From the NCBI GenBank assembly GCA_050633465.1, contig JBOEGO010000017.1, positions 263,825-327,824 on the forward strand: DNA of 64,000 nt. The letters run 5' to 3'. Origin of the DNA: UBA3069 sp050633465. Lineage in GTDB: Bacteria > Pseudomonadota > Alphaproteobacteria > Rhodobacterales > Rhodobacteraceae. The first letter of the stretch is position 1. Every line of letters begins with the position of its first letter. The position numbers were made by a program, and so were the translations under genes. Below the pieces are notes generated by a model, which did no database searches, was not told where the DNA came from, and was given only the letters and a program-made list of their open reading frames with translations. This document shows, piece by piece, positions 1 to 9,070 of the stretch.

Positions 1-825
1 ATCCTGCCGGATCAGGAATTGGTCGGGCTGGGCGCGTCCAATATCGCCTCGGCGCTCACGGGGGGCTATCCGGTCACCGGCGGCTTTGCCCGTTCGGTGG
101 TCAATTATGACGCGGGGGCGGAAACCCCAGCCGCAGGCGCATTCACCGCCGTTGGCATCCTGCTGGCCGCGCTACTTTTGACGCCGCTGCTCTTTTTCCT
201 GCCAAAGGCGACGCTGGCCGCGACCATCATCGTGGCCGTGCTCAACCTTGTGGATTTTTCGATCCTGTCGCGCACATGGTCTTATTCACGCGTCGATTTT
301 GCTGCGGTCACCGCGACAATCATCCTGACACTGGGCATGGGGGTCGAGGTGGGCGTTTCCGCAGGGGTTATCCTGTCGATCGGGCTGTTCCTATACAAAA
401 CCTCGCGCCCGCATGTGGCCGAGGTGGGGCTGGTCCCCGACACCCAGCATTTTCGCAATATCAACCGCTATGATGTGCAAACCCATCCCGAACTGGTCAG
501 CCTGCGCATCGACGAAAGCCTGTATTTCGCCAATGCCCGTTTTCTGGAGGATTATATATACAATCGCATTGCCTGCGATGAACCGATCCGCCATGTGATC
601 CTGATGTGTTCCGCCGTCAATGAAATCGACATGAGCGCATTGGAAAGCCTGGAGGCGATCAACGAACGCCTGAACGGGCTGGACATCAAACTGCACCTCT
701 CCGAGGTCAAAGGCCCGGTGATGGACCGCCTGAAGCGCAGTCATTTTCTGGATGAACTGTCGGGCCGTGTGTTCCTGTCGCAATACGAGGCGGTGACCAC
801 ATTAACCCGCCCCGCCGCGGCCTGA
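1..825 (+). CDS. SulP family inorganic anion transporter, C-terminal part (5' end outside window)
   Basis: The reading frame is open from base 1, so only the last 274 residues are visible and the start lies upstream. The visible part begins in the membrane domain (GGYPVTGGFARS, typical of SulP transporters), followed by hydrophobic segments near residues 45-75, 75-95 and 100-125. A cytoplasmic STAS domain occupies roughly residues 155-265 (SLRIDESLYFANARF, then IDMSALESL). SulP proteins import sulfate or other anions such as bicarbonate across the inner membrane; substrate cannot be decided from this fragment. It ends 35 bases before the next gene. Confidence 0.9.
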   Translation: MLPDQELVGLGASNIASALTGGYPVTGGFARSVVNYDAGAETPAAGAFTAVGILLAALLLTPLLFFLPKATLAATIIVAVLNLVDFSILSRTWSYSRVDFAAVTATIILTLGMGVEVGVSAGVILSIGLFLYKTSRPHVAEVGLVPDTQHFRNINRYDVQTHPELVSLRIDESLYFANARFLEDYIYNRIACDEPIRHVILMCSAVNEIDMSALESLEAINERLNGLDIKLHLSEVKGPVMDRLKRSHFLDELSGRVFLSQYEAVTTLTRPAAA

Positions 826-860
826 TTGACGCGTGCAGCCGCCGCCTCTATCACGGCCCG

Positions 861-1583
861 ATGACAAAATCAGACTGGTTCGCAATAGAAGAGGCCGCAG
901 GCGCCGCCATCGGCTGGGGATTCGCAGGTGACACGCCGGTGATCGAGGCCACAGGCCTGTCCGCGACCGAGGTCGCGACCCTGCTGGATGCCCACGACCC
1001 GCTGATCGTGGCCGAACCTGCCGCCGCCGATCAAAAATCCCCCGCAAGGGTGCTGCCCGACAGATTGCCGATGGCCGGTATCGCTCAGGGCAATCCGCCC
1101 GACCGCCTGCCCCCCGTGGCCCGCCTGCGGATCGCCGGATTTCTGGCCGCGCACCCGCAATGGGACGGGGTGATTTGCCTGTCACTGAATGACGCCACCC
1201 ACTGGGTGCAGATCAGCGCAGATGAACTGGTCAGCCTGCAATCCACCCTGACGCCGCGCCTTGCCGCCGCGTTGGGTGCAGGACCACAAGCCGATACCGA
1301 CGCCGTGGAGCAGGCGATTTCACGCCCCGAAAAACTGGCCTCATTGCTGCACCGCGCCGCGCTGACCAGCAGCCCCGACATGGCGCTGGGTGCGTTGATC
1401 GGGGCCGAGCTGGCCGCCACCCGCCCCTATTGGCTGGGTCAGCAGATCGGGCTGATCGCTGACGCGCCACTGGCACATGCCTATGCCGCCGCGCTGGCGC
1501 TCCAATTCGCGCCACTGGTAAAAATGACACCCCATCAGGCTGCGCAAAACGGGCTGATTGCCCTGCATCGCGCCATGGCGTGA
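861..1583 (+). CDS. 2-dehydro-3-deoxygalactonokinase (DgoK)-like protein, probably non-catalytic
   Basis: The 240-residue product resembles DgoK (2-keto-3-deoxygalactonate kinase) in its C-terminal half: an HWVQISADELVSLQ segment at about 113-126, LTPRLAAAL, and GALIGAELAATRP around residue 175. True DgoK proteins are near 290-300 residues and open with a DWGTT phosphate-binding motif. Here the N-terminus reads AIEEAAGAAIGWGF, so that motif is absent and about 50 residues are missing. It precedes deoC and a duplicated aldehyde dehydrogenase on the same strand, which suggests co-transcription with deoxyribose catabolism. Family membership is my reading of the motifs. Loss of kinase activity is inference. 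Confidence 0.6.
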   Translation: MTKSDWFAIEEAAGAAIGWGFAGDTPVIEATGLSATEVATLLDAHDPLIVAEPAAADQKSPARVLPDRLPMAGIAQGNPPDRLPPVARLRIAGFLAAHPQWDGVICLSLNDATHWVQISADELVSLQSTLTPRLAAALGAGPQADTDAVEQAISRPEKLASLLHRAALTSSPDMALGALIGAELAATRPYWLGQQIGLIADAPLAHAYAAALALQFAPLVKMTPHQAAQNGLIALHRAMA

Positions 1584-1659
1584 CCCCGCGCCACCGCTTG
1601 CCAAGCCACCGCCCGCGTGACAGCATCACCACCACAGGATGAACCGCCACGGGGGCCGC

Positions 1660-2652
1660 ATGAGCACGCAAATGCCAACCACAACTGCCACGCTGTTGCC
1701 GCAGGTTTCGGAACCGCGCAATCCGGGTATGGCGCTTGATATGGATTGGGTGATGGCAGCCCGATCCAATACATCGGCCATTGAACGCCGCGCCGCGCAG
1801 ATCCCCGCCCGCCGCAGCGTGAAAAAGGATCATCAGGCCGCCTGGCTGTGCCGCGCCCTGACCTGCATCGACCTGACCACCCTGTCGGGGGACGACACCG
1901 ATGGCCGCGTGCGCCGTTTGTGTGCCAAGGCCCGCCACCCCCTGCGCCCCGACCTGATGGATGCACTGGGCATGAGTGGCCTGACTGTTGGCGCGGTCTG
2001 CGTCTATCACGAAATGGTGCCCGCCGCAGTGCGTGCGCTGGATGGGTCAGGTATTCCGGTCGCCGCCGTATCGACGGGATTTCCCGCTGGCCTGTCCCCT
2101 TTTCACCTGCGCATCGCCGAGATCGAAGAAAGCGTGCAGGTCGGCGCCAAGGAAATCGACATCGTGATTTCGCGGCGCCACGCGCTGACCGGAAACTGGC
2201 AGGCGCTTTATGATGAAATGCGTGAAATGCGCGCTGCCTGTGGCAATGCCCACGTCAAGGCGATCCTGGCCACGGGCGAACTGGGCACCCTGCGCAATGT
2301 CGCCCGTGCCTCTCTGGTGTGCATGATGGCGGGGGCCGATTTCATCAAGACATCAACGGGCAAGGAATCCGTCAACGCCACCCTGCCCGTCAGTCTGGTG
2401 ATGACCCGCGCCATTCGCGAGTATTACGACCGCACCGGATACCGCGTCGGATACAAACCCGCAGGCGGCATATCCAAGGCCAAGGACGCGCTGACCTATC
2501 TGTCCCTGATAAAGGAAGAGCTGGGCAACCGCTGGCTGCGCAACGATCTGTTCCGCTTTGGTGCCTCGTCGCTGCTGGGCGATATCGAACGTCAACTGGA
2601 ACACCATGTCACTGGCGCATATTCCGCCGGATGGCGGCATCCGATAGGGTAA
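1660..2652 (+). CDS. deoC: deoxyribose-phosphate aldolase
   Basis: DeoC splits 2-deoxyribose 5-phosphate into glyceraldehyde 3-phosphate and acetaldehyde in the cytoplasm. The class I Schiff-base lysine lies in ADFIKTSTGKESVNAT, and the second active-site lysine in GYKPAGGIS; both regions match the E. coli enzyme. The N-terminus is about 70 residues longer than the E. coli type, as in the longer DeoC group whose LPQVSEPRNPG and ARRSVKK segments it has. Two in-frame ATGs exist (1639 and 1660). I chose 1660 because homologous N-termini begin close to it; neither has a strong ribosome binding site. The next gene starts 5 bases after the stop and could oxidise the acetaldehyde. Confidence 0.93.
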   Translation: MSTQMPTTTATLLPQVSEPRNPGMALDMDWVMAARSNTSAIERRAAQIPARRSVKKDHQAAWLCRALTCIDLTTLSGDDTDGRVRRLCAKARHPLRPDLMDALGMSGLTVGAVCVYHEMVPAAVRALDGSGIPVAAVSTGFPAGLSPFHLRIAEIEESVQVGAKEIDIVISRRHALTGNWQALYDEMREMRAACGNAHVKAILATGELGTLRNVARASLVCMMAGADFIKTSTGKESVNATLPVSLVMTRAIREYYDRTGYRVGYKPAGGISKAKDALTYLSLIKEELGNRWLRNDLFRFGASSLLGDIERQLEHHVTGAYSAGWRHPIG

Positions 2653-2656
2653 GCAC

Positions 2657-4993
2657 ATGACAGTGAAACAGATTTTCGACAGCATGGACTATGGCACTGC
2701 GCCCGAATCCGCAGCCGAGGCATTCGCATGGCTGGTCGATCAGGGTGACCGCTTCGGCCATTTCATCGACGGCGCATTCACGCCGCCCGCCGACGGATTC
2801 AACGCGACCAACCCCGCCACGGGCGAAACGCTGGCCACCCTGTCGCAGGCCACGCTGGCGGATGTGGACGCCGCCGTTGCCGCCGCCCGCCATGCGCAAC
2901 CGAAATGGCAGAAACTGGGCGGCGCTGGCCGTGCGCGGCATCTGTATACGCTGGCCCGTATGATCCAGAAACACGCCCGCCTGTTTGCGGTGCTGGAAAC
3001 GCTGGACAATGGTAAACCGATCCGCGAGGCACGCGACATCGACATCCCGCTGGTGCATCGCCATTTCTATTTTCACGCAGGGCTGGCGCAGCTGATGGAT
3101 TCAGAACAGCCAGATCGCGCCCCGCTGGGCGTGTGTGGCCAGATCATCCCCTGGAATTTCCCCCTGCTTATGCTGGCATGGAAGGTCGCGCCCGCGCTGG
3201 CCGCAGGCAATACCGTGGTTCTGAAACCGGCCGAGCAAACCGCGCTTACTGCGCTGTTGTTCGCTGATATTTGCAAACGCGCGGGCATCCCAAAGGGCGT
3301 GATCAACATTGTCACCGGCGATGGCGCGGTGGGTGAAATGATCACCACGCACGGCGGAATCAACAAGATCGCCTTCACCGGATCAACCGAAGTGGGCCGC
3401 GCCATCCGCCGCGCCACGGCGGGGTCGGGCAAGGCGCTGACGCTGGAACTGGGCGGTAAATCGCCGTTCATTGTGTTTGACGACGCCGATATGGACAGCG
3501 CGGTCGAGGGCATCGTTGATGCGATCTGGTTCAATGGTGGGCAGGTCTGTTGCGCGGGGTCGCGCCTGATCGTGCAAGAGGGCATCGCCGATGAGTTCCA
3601 CCGCCGCCTGCGCGCCCGCATGGACAAACTGCGCCTTGGTGATCCACTGGATAAATCCATTGACGTGGGCGCGATTGTATCGCCCGAACAGCGTGACCAG
3701 ATCGCGGCCATGGTCAGCGCCTGCACCACGGGTCAACATCATGTGCTGGATACAGAAATCCCCGCCACGGGCAGCTTTTACCCGCCAACCCTGATCACCG
3801 GATTGGAAACTGCCGACCCGTTGATGCAGCAGGAAATATTCGGCCCCGTTCTGGTATCCACCACATTCCGCACCCCGGCCGAGGCCGTGCAACTGGCCAA
3901 CAACACCCGCTATGGTCTGGCCGCAAGCATCTGGAGCGAAAACATAAATCTGGCGCTGGATATCGCGCCGAAACTGACCGCTGGTGTTGTCTGGGTCAAT
4001 GCGACAAACCTGTTCGATGCCGCCGCGCCCTTTGGCGGTCTGCGCGAAAGCGGGTTTGGCCGCGAGGGCGGATGGGAGGGCATCTGCGCCTATACGAAAC
4101 CCGTTGGAAAATCCAAACCCCTGACCAAAATCGCCCCATGCACAGGCGACGATGCGGGTGATGGCATTGATCGCACCGCAAAGCTCTATATCGGGGGGAA
4201 ACAGACACGCCCCGACAGCGGGTATTCGCGCCCCGTTTGGGGCAAATCCGGCAAATTGCTGGGCGAGGTGCCGCAGGGATCGCGCAAGGACATCCGCAAC
4301 GCGGTGGAATCCGCCACTGCCGCCGCCGGATGGGGCAAGACCACGGGCCATTTGCGGGCGCAGATCCTGTATTATATCGCTGAAAACCTGTCGGCCCGCG
4401 CCGATGAATTTGCCGCGCGGATCGACGCGATGATGGGCGGCAAACGCGGCAAAGCCGAAGTGGAAACCTCTATCAATCGCCTGTTCACCGCCGCCGCATG
4501 GGCCGACAAATTCGACGGGCAGGCCAAGGGCGTGCCGATGCGCGGGCTGGCATTGGCCCTGCGCGAACCCGTCGGCGTGATTGGCGCGATCTGCCCCGAT
4601 GACGCGCCCCTGTTGGGGTTGGTGTCGCTGATGGCACCCGCCCTGGCGATGGGCAACCCTGTGGTGCTGGCCGCATCCGAACCTTTCCCACTGGCCGCCA
4701 CCGATTTTTATCAGGTGCTGGATACATCCGATGTGCCCGCAGGGGTGGTAAACATCATCACGGGCCGCCATGCCGATCTGGCCCCGACTATGGCCAGCCA
4801 TGCAGGGATAGACGCAGTATGGTGCCATTCATCAACCGACCTGTCGAAACAGATCGAATTCGACAGCGCCGCAAGCCTGAAACGCACATGGGTCAACAAT
4901 GGCATGGCGGTGGATTGGGGCGTGGATCACACCCGCGCCATTCTGGATCACGCGACCGAGGTCAAAACCGTCTGGGTGCCCTACGGCGAATGA
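2657..4993 (+). CDS. duplicated aldehyde dehydrogenase (ALDH + truncated second ALDH domain)
   Basis: The 778-residue protein has a complete ALDH domain (about 30-490): IIPWNFPLLM, FTGSTEVGRAI for NAD binding, LELGGKSPF with the catalytic Glu, and FNGGQVCCAG with the catalytic Cys. A second ALDH-like region (about 510-775) retains the cofactor-binding half (GVIGAICPDDAPLLGLVS, GVVNIITG). It ends at VNNGMAVDWGV, before any catalytic Cys region. This is the architecture of the duplicated ALDH family found beside deoC. The likely role is oxidation of acetaldehyde released by DeoC, inferred from the 5-base spacing to deoC. The second domain is probably structural. The stop codon abuts the stop of the opposing L,D-transpeptidase gene. 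Confidence 0.9.
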   Translation: MTVKQIFDSMDYGTAPESAAEAFAWLVDQGDRFGHFIDGAFTPPADGFNATNPATGETLATLSQATLADVDAAVAAARHAQPKWQKLGGAGRARHLYTLARMIQKHARLFAVLETLDNGKPIREARDIDIPLVHRHFYFHAGLAQLMDSEQPDRAPLGVCGQIIPWNFPLLMLAWKVAPALAAGNTVVLKPAEQTALTALLFADICKRAGIPKGVINIVTGDGAVGEMITTHGGINKIAFTGSTEVGRAIRRATAGSGKALTLELGGKSPFIVFDDADMDSAVEGIVDAIWFNGGQVCCAGSRLIVQEGIADEFHRRLRARMDKLRLGDPLDKSIDVGAIVSPEQRDQIAAMVSACTTGQHHVLDTEIPATGSFYPPTLITGLETADPLMQQEIFGPVLVSTTFRTPAEAVQLANNTRYGLAASIWSENINLALDIAPKLTAGVVWVNATNLFDAAAPFGGLRESGFGREGGWEGICAYTKPVGKSKPLTKIAPCTGDDAGDGIDRTAKLYIGGKQTRPDSGYSRPVWGKSGKLLGEVPQGSRKDIRNAVESATAAAGWGKTTGHLRAQILYYIAENLSARADEFAARIDAMMGGKRGKAEVETSINRLFTAAAWADKFDGQAKGVPMRGLALALREPVGVIGAICPDDAPLLGLVSLMAPALAMGNPVVLAASEPFPLAATDFYQVLDTSDVPAGVVNIITGRHADLAPTMASHAGIDAVWCHSSTDLSKQIEFDSAASLKRTWVNNGMAVDWGVDHTRAILDHATEVKTVWVPYGE

Positions 4994-5485
4994 TCAACGG
5001 ATGATCAGCCGCGTTCCCGGCTGAATGCGCGCCGCGATCCAACGCAGATGGTCACGGCGAAACGCCACGCATCCGGCGGTGGGATACCCCTGCCGCCGCC
5101 ATTGATGGATGAAAATCGCCGACCCCCTATGCGGGGTCGCATCAGGCCAGTTCCAATCGGTCACCAGCACCAGATCATACATCGGATCAGCGCGGCGCAG
5201 GCATTCATGCGACGGCGTAAAAGGCCCGCGCACCAGATGGTTATAGGATGGGTGCAGGGGATCATCGCACCACAGATCACGCGGCAGGATCGGTTCGGCC
5301 CAAGCCGCAGGGCGCGTCATTCGGTCGGGGCGATACATCATACCAACCACGCGGTGAATGCCATCCGGAGTCGCAAAATCGCCCTCTTTCTTGCGGTCAG
5401 TCACACCGCCGCGCCCGATGGTGCAGGGAAACATACGGCCCCCGAACCGCACCCCTTGCGGGCTGACCACCAGATCGGAAATCAC
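4994..5485 (-). CDS. L,D-transpeptidase (YkuD-fold) family protein
   Basis: The 163-residue protein carries the L,D-transpeptidase signature in its C-terminal third: a His in SAIFIHQW followed by TAGCVAF with the nucleophilic Cys. These enzymes cross-link peptidoglycan stem peptides (3-3 links) or attach proteins to them. No signal peptide or membrane segment is visible, so export is unexplained. The start is GTG at 5485, overlapping the ribA stop in a GTGA junction, which implies translational coupling to ribA. A second, frameshifted L,D-transpeptidase lies at 7593-8137. Confidence 0.82.
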   Translation of the reverse strand: MISDLVVSPQGVRFGGRMFPCTIGRGGVTDRKKEGDFATPDGIHRVVGMMYRPDRMTRPAAWAEPILPRDLWCDDPLHPSYNHLVRGPFTPSHECLRRADPMYDLVLVTDWNWPDATPHRGSAIFIHQWRRQGYPTAGCVAFRRDHLRWIAARIQPGTRLIIR

Positions 5486-6570
5486 AAAAGATGCCCTGAT
5501 TTCGCGGCCTTGGTCGCCAGATAGGCGCGGTTATGCGCGCCCTCGCCCACCTTTAACGGCACCCGTTCGACTACGGAAACGCCCGCCTGTTCCATCATCG
5601 CAATCTTGCGCGGGTTGTTCGTCAGCAAACGCACCGCACCAAAGCCCATGGATTTCAGAATACGCGCGCCCAGTTTGAAATCACGCTCGTCATCCTCGAA
5701 CCCCAATCTGTGATTGGCATCAACGGTGTCAAACCCCTGATCCTGCAGGGAATAAGCGCGCATTTTATTGGCCAGCCCGATCCCGCGCCCCTCTTGGTTC
5801 AGGTATAATAACACCCCTGCCCCTTCGGTCCCCATCTGGGCCAGCGCACCGCGCAACTGCGGGCCGCAATCACATTTCAAACTGCCCATGACATCGCCGG
5901 TAAAACAGGCCGAATGCAGCCGCGCCAACACGGGTTTGTCCCGTGCGGGCGACCCGACCTCAAAGGCGTAATGCTCCTCCCCGCCGTCTTCGGGGCGGTA
6001 GATGTGCAAACGCCCGGCCTCGGAGGCCTCGACCGGCAGGCGGGCGGACACGACGGGGTGTGGATAGGGCGAGGCATCGAGCAGGGGCGCGGCCAGCCCC
6101 TCTAATACCACGGTCAGCCCATGCGCGGCGGCAAACCCGCGCCCGTCGGGCAGGTCCAACACCACCGCCGCCGGCAGCAACCGCGCCGATTTCACCAAAC
6201 GGATCGCCAATCGGTGCAAGGCCACATCGCCACCACGGGCCGAGCGGAACGGCCCCTTCATCGGCATATCCAGATCATCGGCAGGGTCGGCCACGGATTC
6301 AACCCAAGCCGCCCCGGCATCATCAGGCAGCAACAACCGCGCCAGATCGCCATCATATGCCCGCGCTTTCAGCGTTTCGGCCCGCCGCGACGTGACCGTC
6401 AACACCGGCGCACCACCCAAGGCGCGCAAATCGGCCAGACGCTGCGGTGTTAATGTTTCCGCCGCCATGACCAGAACCGCACCCTGCCCCTGCACCACAA
6501 CAGGCACCCCCATACGCAAATCGGCACGGGCGCGGGCCAGTATTTCGGTCATATCGGGGGCAAAGCTCAT
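5482..6570 (-). CDS. ribA: GTP cyclohydrolase II
   Basis: RibA opens GTP to 2,5-diamino-6-ribosylamino-4(3H)-pyrimidinone 5'-phosphate, the first step of riboflavin synthesis. The C-terminal half (about 150-355) has the zinc-binding HSACFTGDVMGSLKCDCG segment, the NQEGRGIGLANK catalytic loop and LLTNNPRKI. The first 150 residues form a divergent N-terminal domain and do not show the acidic DHBP synthase motif, so I call a monofunctional enzyme. The start at 6570 follows an AAGGAT-like ribosome binding site; an internal ATG at 6552 is an alternative. The 3' end overlaps the L,D-transpeptidase start by 4 bases. Confidence 0.92.
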   Translation of the reverse strand: MSFAPDMTEILARARADLRMGVPVVVQGQGAVLVMAAETLTPQRLADLRALGGAPVLTVTSRRAETLKARAYDGDLARLLLPDDAGAAWVESVADPADDLDMPMKGPFRSARGGDVALHRLAIRLVKSARLLPAAVVLDLPDGRGFAAAHGLTVVLEGLAAPLLDASPYPHPVVSARLPVEASEAGRLHIYRPEDGGEEHYAFEVGSPARDKPVLARLHSACFTGDVMGSLKCDCGPQLRGALAQMGTEGAGVLLYLNQEGRGIGLANKMRAYSLQDQGFDTVDANHRLGFEDDERDFKLGARILKSMGFGAVRLLTNNPRKIAMMEQAGVSVVERVPLKVGEGAHNRAYLATKAAKSGHLL

Positions 6571-6732
6571 TTACGCATCCTTATTCGTTCACGGAATATG
6601 TAACCACTGGATCAAAATGAAACAATTCCCATCACGAAAACACGAGGTCGTGAGAGCATTGCAGCAAACCTTGTCGGAACCAAACCGCGCACGCATTTGT
6701 TACTACAACAGAGCAAAGGAGGGTCCACAGCC

Positions 6733-7419
6733 ATGGGACAACTCAAGAAAATTCTACTCGTCGATGATGACGACGACCTGCGCGAAGCACTGAGCGAGCA
6801 ATTGGTCATGACCGAAGATTTCGACGTGTTCGAAGCAGGTAGCGGTGCCGAGGGGATGCAGCGTGCCAAAGAAGGCCTGTATGATCTGGTGATCCTTGAT
6901 GTGGGCCTGCCCGACACCGACGGGCGCGAGCTGTGTAAGCTGATGCGCAAACAGGGCGTCAAAAGCCCGATCCTGATGCTGACCGGCCATGACAGCGACG
7001 CCGATACAATTCTGGGGCTGGACGCCGGTGCCAATGATTACGTCACCAAACCGTTCAAATTTCCGGTGCTTTTGGCCCGTATCCGCGCACAATTGCGCCA
7101 GCATGAACAATCCGAAGACGCGGTTTTCCAGCTTGGCCCGTATACGTTCAAACCCGCGATGAAGATGCTGGTGACGGACGAAGACAAAAAAATCCGCCTG
7201 ACCGAAAAAGAAACCAATATCCTGAAATATCTGTATCGGTCGACCGATGGCGTGGTGCCGCGCGATGTGCTGCTGCACGAGGTATGGGGTTACAATGCGG
7301 GCGTCACGACGCACACCCTGGAAACCCATATTTACCGTTTGCGCCAGAAAATCGAACCGGATCCGTCCAATGCGCGCCTTCTTGTGACCGAATCCGGCGG
7401 ATACAAGCTGGTCGCGTGA
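6733..7419 (+). CDS. OmpR/PhoB-type response regulator transcription factor
   Basis: The 228-residue protein has a receiver domain (1-120) with the acidic cluster VDDDDDL, phospho-acceptor Asp56 in VILDVGLPD, and the switch Lys in TKPFKFP. A winged-helix DNA-binding domain follows (about 130-228; VTTHTLETHIYRLRQKIE recognition region). The ATG at 6733 is chosen because AAAGGAGG lies 10 bases upstream; a TTG 36 bases upstream is in frame but has no such site. It stands alone, with no histidine kinase next to it, and ends in a strong terminator. It could be a CenR-like regulator of cell envelope genes, but I cannot confirm that from sequence alone. Confidence 0.92.
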   Translation: MGQLKKILLVDDDDDLREALSEQLVMTEDFDVFEAGSGAEGMQRAKEGLYDLVILDVGLPDTDGRELCKLMRKQGVKSPILMLTGHDSDADTILGLDAGANDYVTKPFKFPVLLARIRAQLRQHEQSEDAVFQLGPYTFKPAMKMLVTDEDKKIRLTEKETNILKYLYRSTDGVVPRDVLLHEVWGYNAGVTTHTLETHIYRLRQKIEPDPSNARLLVTESGGYKLVA

Positions 7420-7563
7420 TGCAATTCGGCCACGGCTGACGTGGACGTAAGGAATTCCTGACTGACTTTGCGCACGTCAAAGGTGTATCATGGGAAACAG
7501 GAATACAGATACCAGATCCCGTCGCATAAGCGGGTTATCTTATGCACCTCCCTGTTGGACTTG

Positions 7564-7590
7564 CCCGGGCCTTGTGCCCGGGTTTTTTTT
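7564..7590 (+). terminator. rho-independent terminator
   Basis: A perfect 7-bp stem (CCCGGGC / GCCCGGG) with loop CTTGT is followed immediately by eight T residues. It ends the response regulator transcript about 145 bases after its stop and sits just before the 3' end of the opposing L,D-transpeptidase remnant. Confidence 0.9.
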
Positions 7591-7592
7591 GT

Positions 7593-8137
7593 TCATTCGG
7601 TGATGGTGATCGGGGTGCCGTTTGGTGTCATCGACCAAATTTCGCGCATTTCGGCATTGGTGACGGCAATACAGCCATTCGTCCAATCCCATTTTCGGTG
7701 CAATCCGCCGATCCAGCCCCAGCCATTGGCGATACCATGGATCATGATATTGCCCCCCGGCGATGCGCCCGCCGCCTGTGCCTGCGCCTGATCCGCCGCG
7801 TTCGGGTATGATATATGCAGGCTTAGATGCGCGATGGATGACGCATTGCGCCAGTCGATCAGGTAGGTGCCTGTGGGGGTGCGTTCGTCGCCTTCGCGGG
7901 TTTTGTGGCCTGCGGGCATGGCACCCAGCGATATTTGATAGCTGCGCAACACCTTGCCACCTTTTAATAAATCCAGACGCCGCATGGTTTTATCCACGAG
8001 AATACTATCGGCACGCAATTCGGGCGCAACCATACCAGGGCATCAGCCGCCCCGACACGCGCCATCGTAAATGTGTATCCATAGGCCACCCCGGTCAGCG
8101 CCAGACATAAAACAACAAGTCGAATAACAAACCGCAT
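7593..8137 (-). pseudogene. L,D-transpeptidase family protein, split by a one-base frameshift
   Basis: Frame A starts at ATG 8137 (GGAG upstream) and encodes a signal peptide-like MRFVIRLVVLCLALTGVAYG and about 15 more residues. Frame B begins at ATG 8033 and encodes the catalytic domain, with GNIMIHG and DWTNGCIAV (catalytic His and Cys) and SLGAMPAGHKTREGDERTPTG. The two frames meet near 8033-8036. Adding one base there gives a continuous 181-residue secreted enzyme of normal size. As it stands, the catalytic part would be made without a signal peptide, if at all. This may be a real inactivating mutation, a sequencing error, or programmed slippage; no obvious slippery heptamer is seen. The protein would modify peptidoglycan in the periplasm. 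Confidence 0.75.
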
Positions 8138-8226
8138 AACCTGCTCCAATCACAGCGAAACCTTAGGTGGCGTTTGGCCCCTCTTAGCGGTAGTTTGCCC
8201 CGAAATCAAAACCAGCGGAGCGCATC

Positions 8227-9015
8227 ATGCCATTCACCCTTGCCACCTGGAACATCAATTCGGTTCGCCTGCGCGAAGGGTTGGTGGCGCAGCTGATGCG
8301 CAACGAAGCCCCCGATGTTCTGTGCCTGCAAGAGTGTAAATCGCCGGTCGAAAAAATCCCGCTCGATCAGTTTCGCGCGCTTGGCTATGATCACATCGTG
8401 GCGCGCGGCCAAAAGGGCTATAACGGCGTTGCGATCCTGTCAAAATTACCGATCACCGATGTGGGGGGGCATGATTTTGCCAACCTTGGCCACGCCCGCC
8501 ATGTCGCGGCCCGGCTGGAAAACGGTGTGACGGTGCATAATTTCTATGTCCCCGCCGGTGGCGACAAACCCGACCGCAACATAAACGAAAAATTTGGCCA
8601 GAAACTGGATTACCTGACCGAAATGCGCGACTGGTTTCACGGGCAAGCGCCGGAAAAATCCATTCTGGTGGGTGATCTGAACATCGCCCCACGCGAAGAT
8701 GACGTGTGGGACCACAAAAAGCTGTTGAAAATCGTCAGCCACACCCCGATCGAAGTCGACCATTTCACCGATGTCATGGAGGCAGGGAAATGGGTGGATA
8801 TCACCCGTCAGGATATTCCCGATGGCCTGTTATATTCATGGTGGTCCTACCGCGCCAAGGATTGGAGCGAAGCCGACAAGGGCCGCCGGTTGGATCACAT
8901 ATGGGCCACGCAGGATATTTCCAACGCCGGAAATTCCAGCCGCATCCTGCGCGACGTGCGCGGCTGGGAACAACCCAGCGACCATGCCCCGGTTTTTGCG
9001 TCATTCGACCTTTGA
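8227..9015 (+). CDS. xthA: exodeoxyribonuclease III
   Basis: The 262-residue protein belongs to the exonuclease III/AP endonuclease family: TWNINSVRLR at the N-terminus, VLCLQECKS with the metal-binding Glu, GYNGVAILSK, LVGDLNIAPREDDVWD with the catalytic Asp/Asn pair, RLDHIWAT and SDHAPV at the C-terminus. It cleaves abasic sites and degrades 3' ends in base excision repair. Length is normal. It is transcribed toward the thioredoxin-like gene, with a gap of 55 bases. Confidence 0.96.
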   Translation: MPFTLATWNINSVRLREGLVAQLMRNEAPDVLCLQECKSPVEKIPLDQFRALGYDHIVARGQKGYNGVAILSKLPITDVGGHDFANLGHARHVAARLENGVTVHNFYVPAGGDKPDRNINEKFGQKLDYLTEMRDWFHGQAPEKSILVGDLNIAPREDDVWDHKKLLKIVSHTPIEVDHFTDVMEAGKWVDITRQDIPDGLLYSWWSYRAKDWSEADKGRRLDHIWATQDISNAGNSSRILRDVRGWEQPSDHAPVFASFDL

Positions 9016-9070
9016 AATCCGGTGTTGAACGCGCATATATGACCCAACGCATTTAAGGAAAGTGAACGCC

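Noticed and set aside
3383..4828. 481-codon minus-strand frame opposite the duplicated aldehyde dehydrogenase
   Set aside because: Shadow of a conserved gene in GC-rich DNA; no domain and no start signal.
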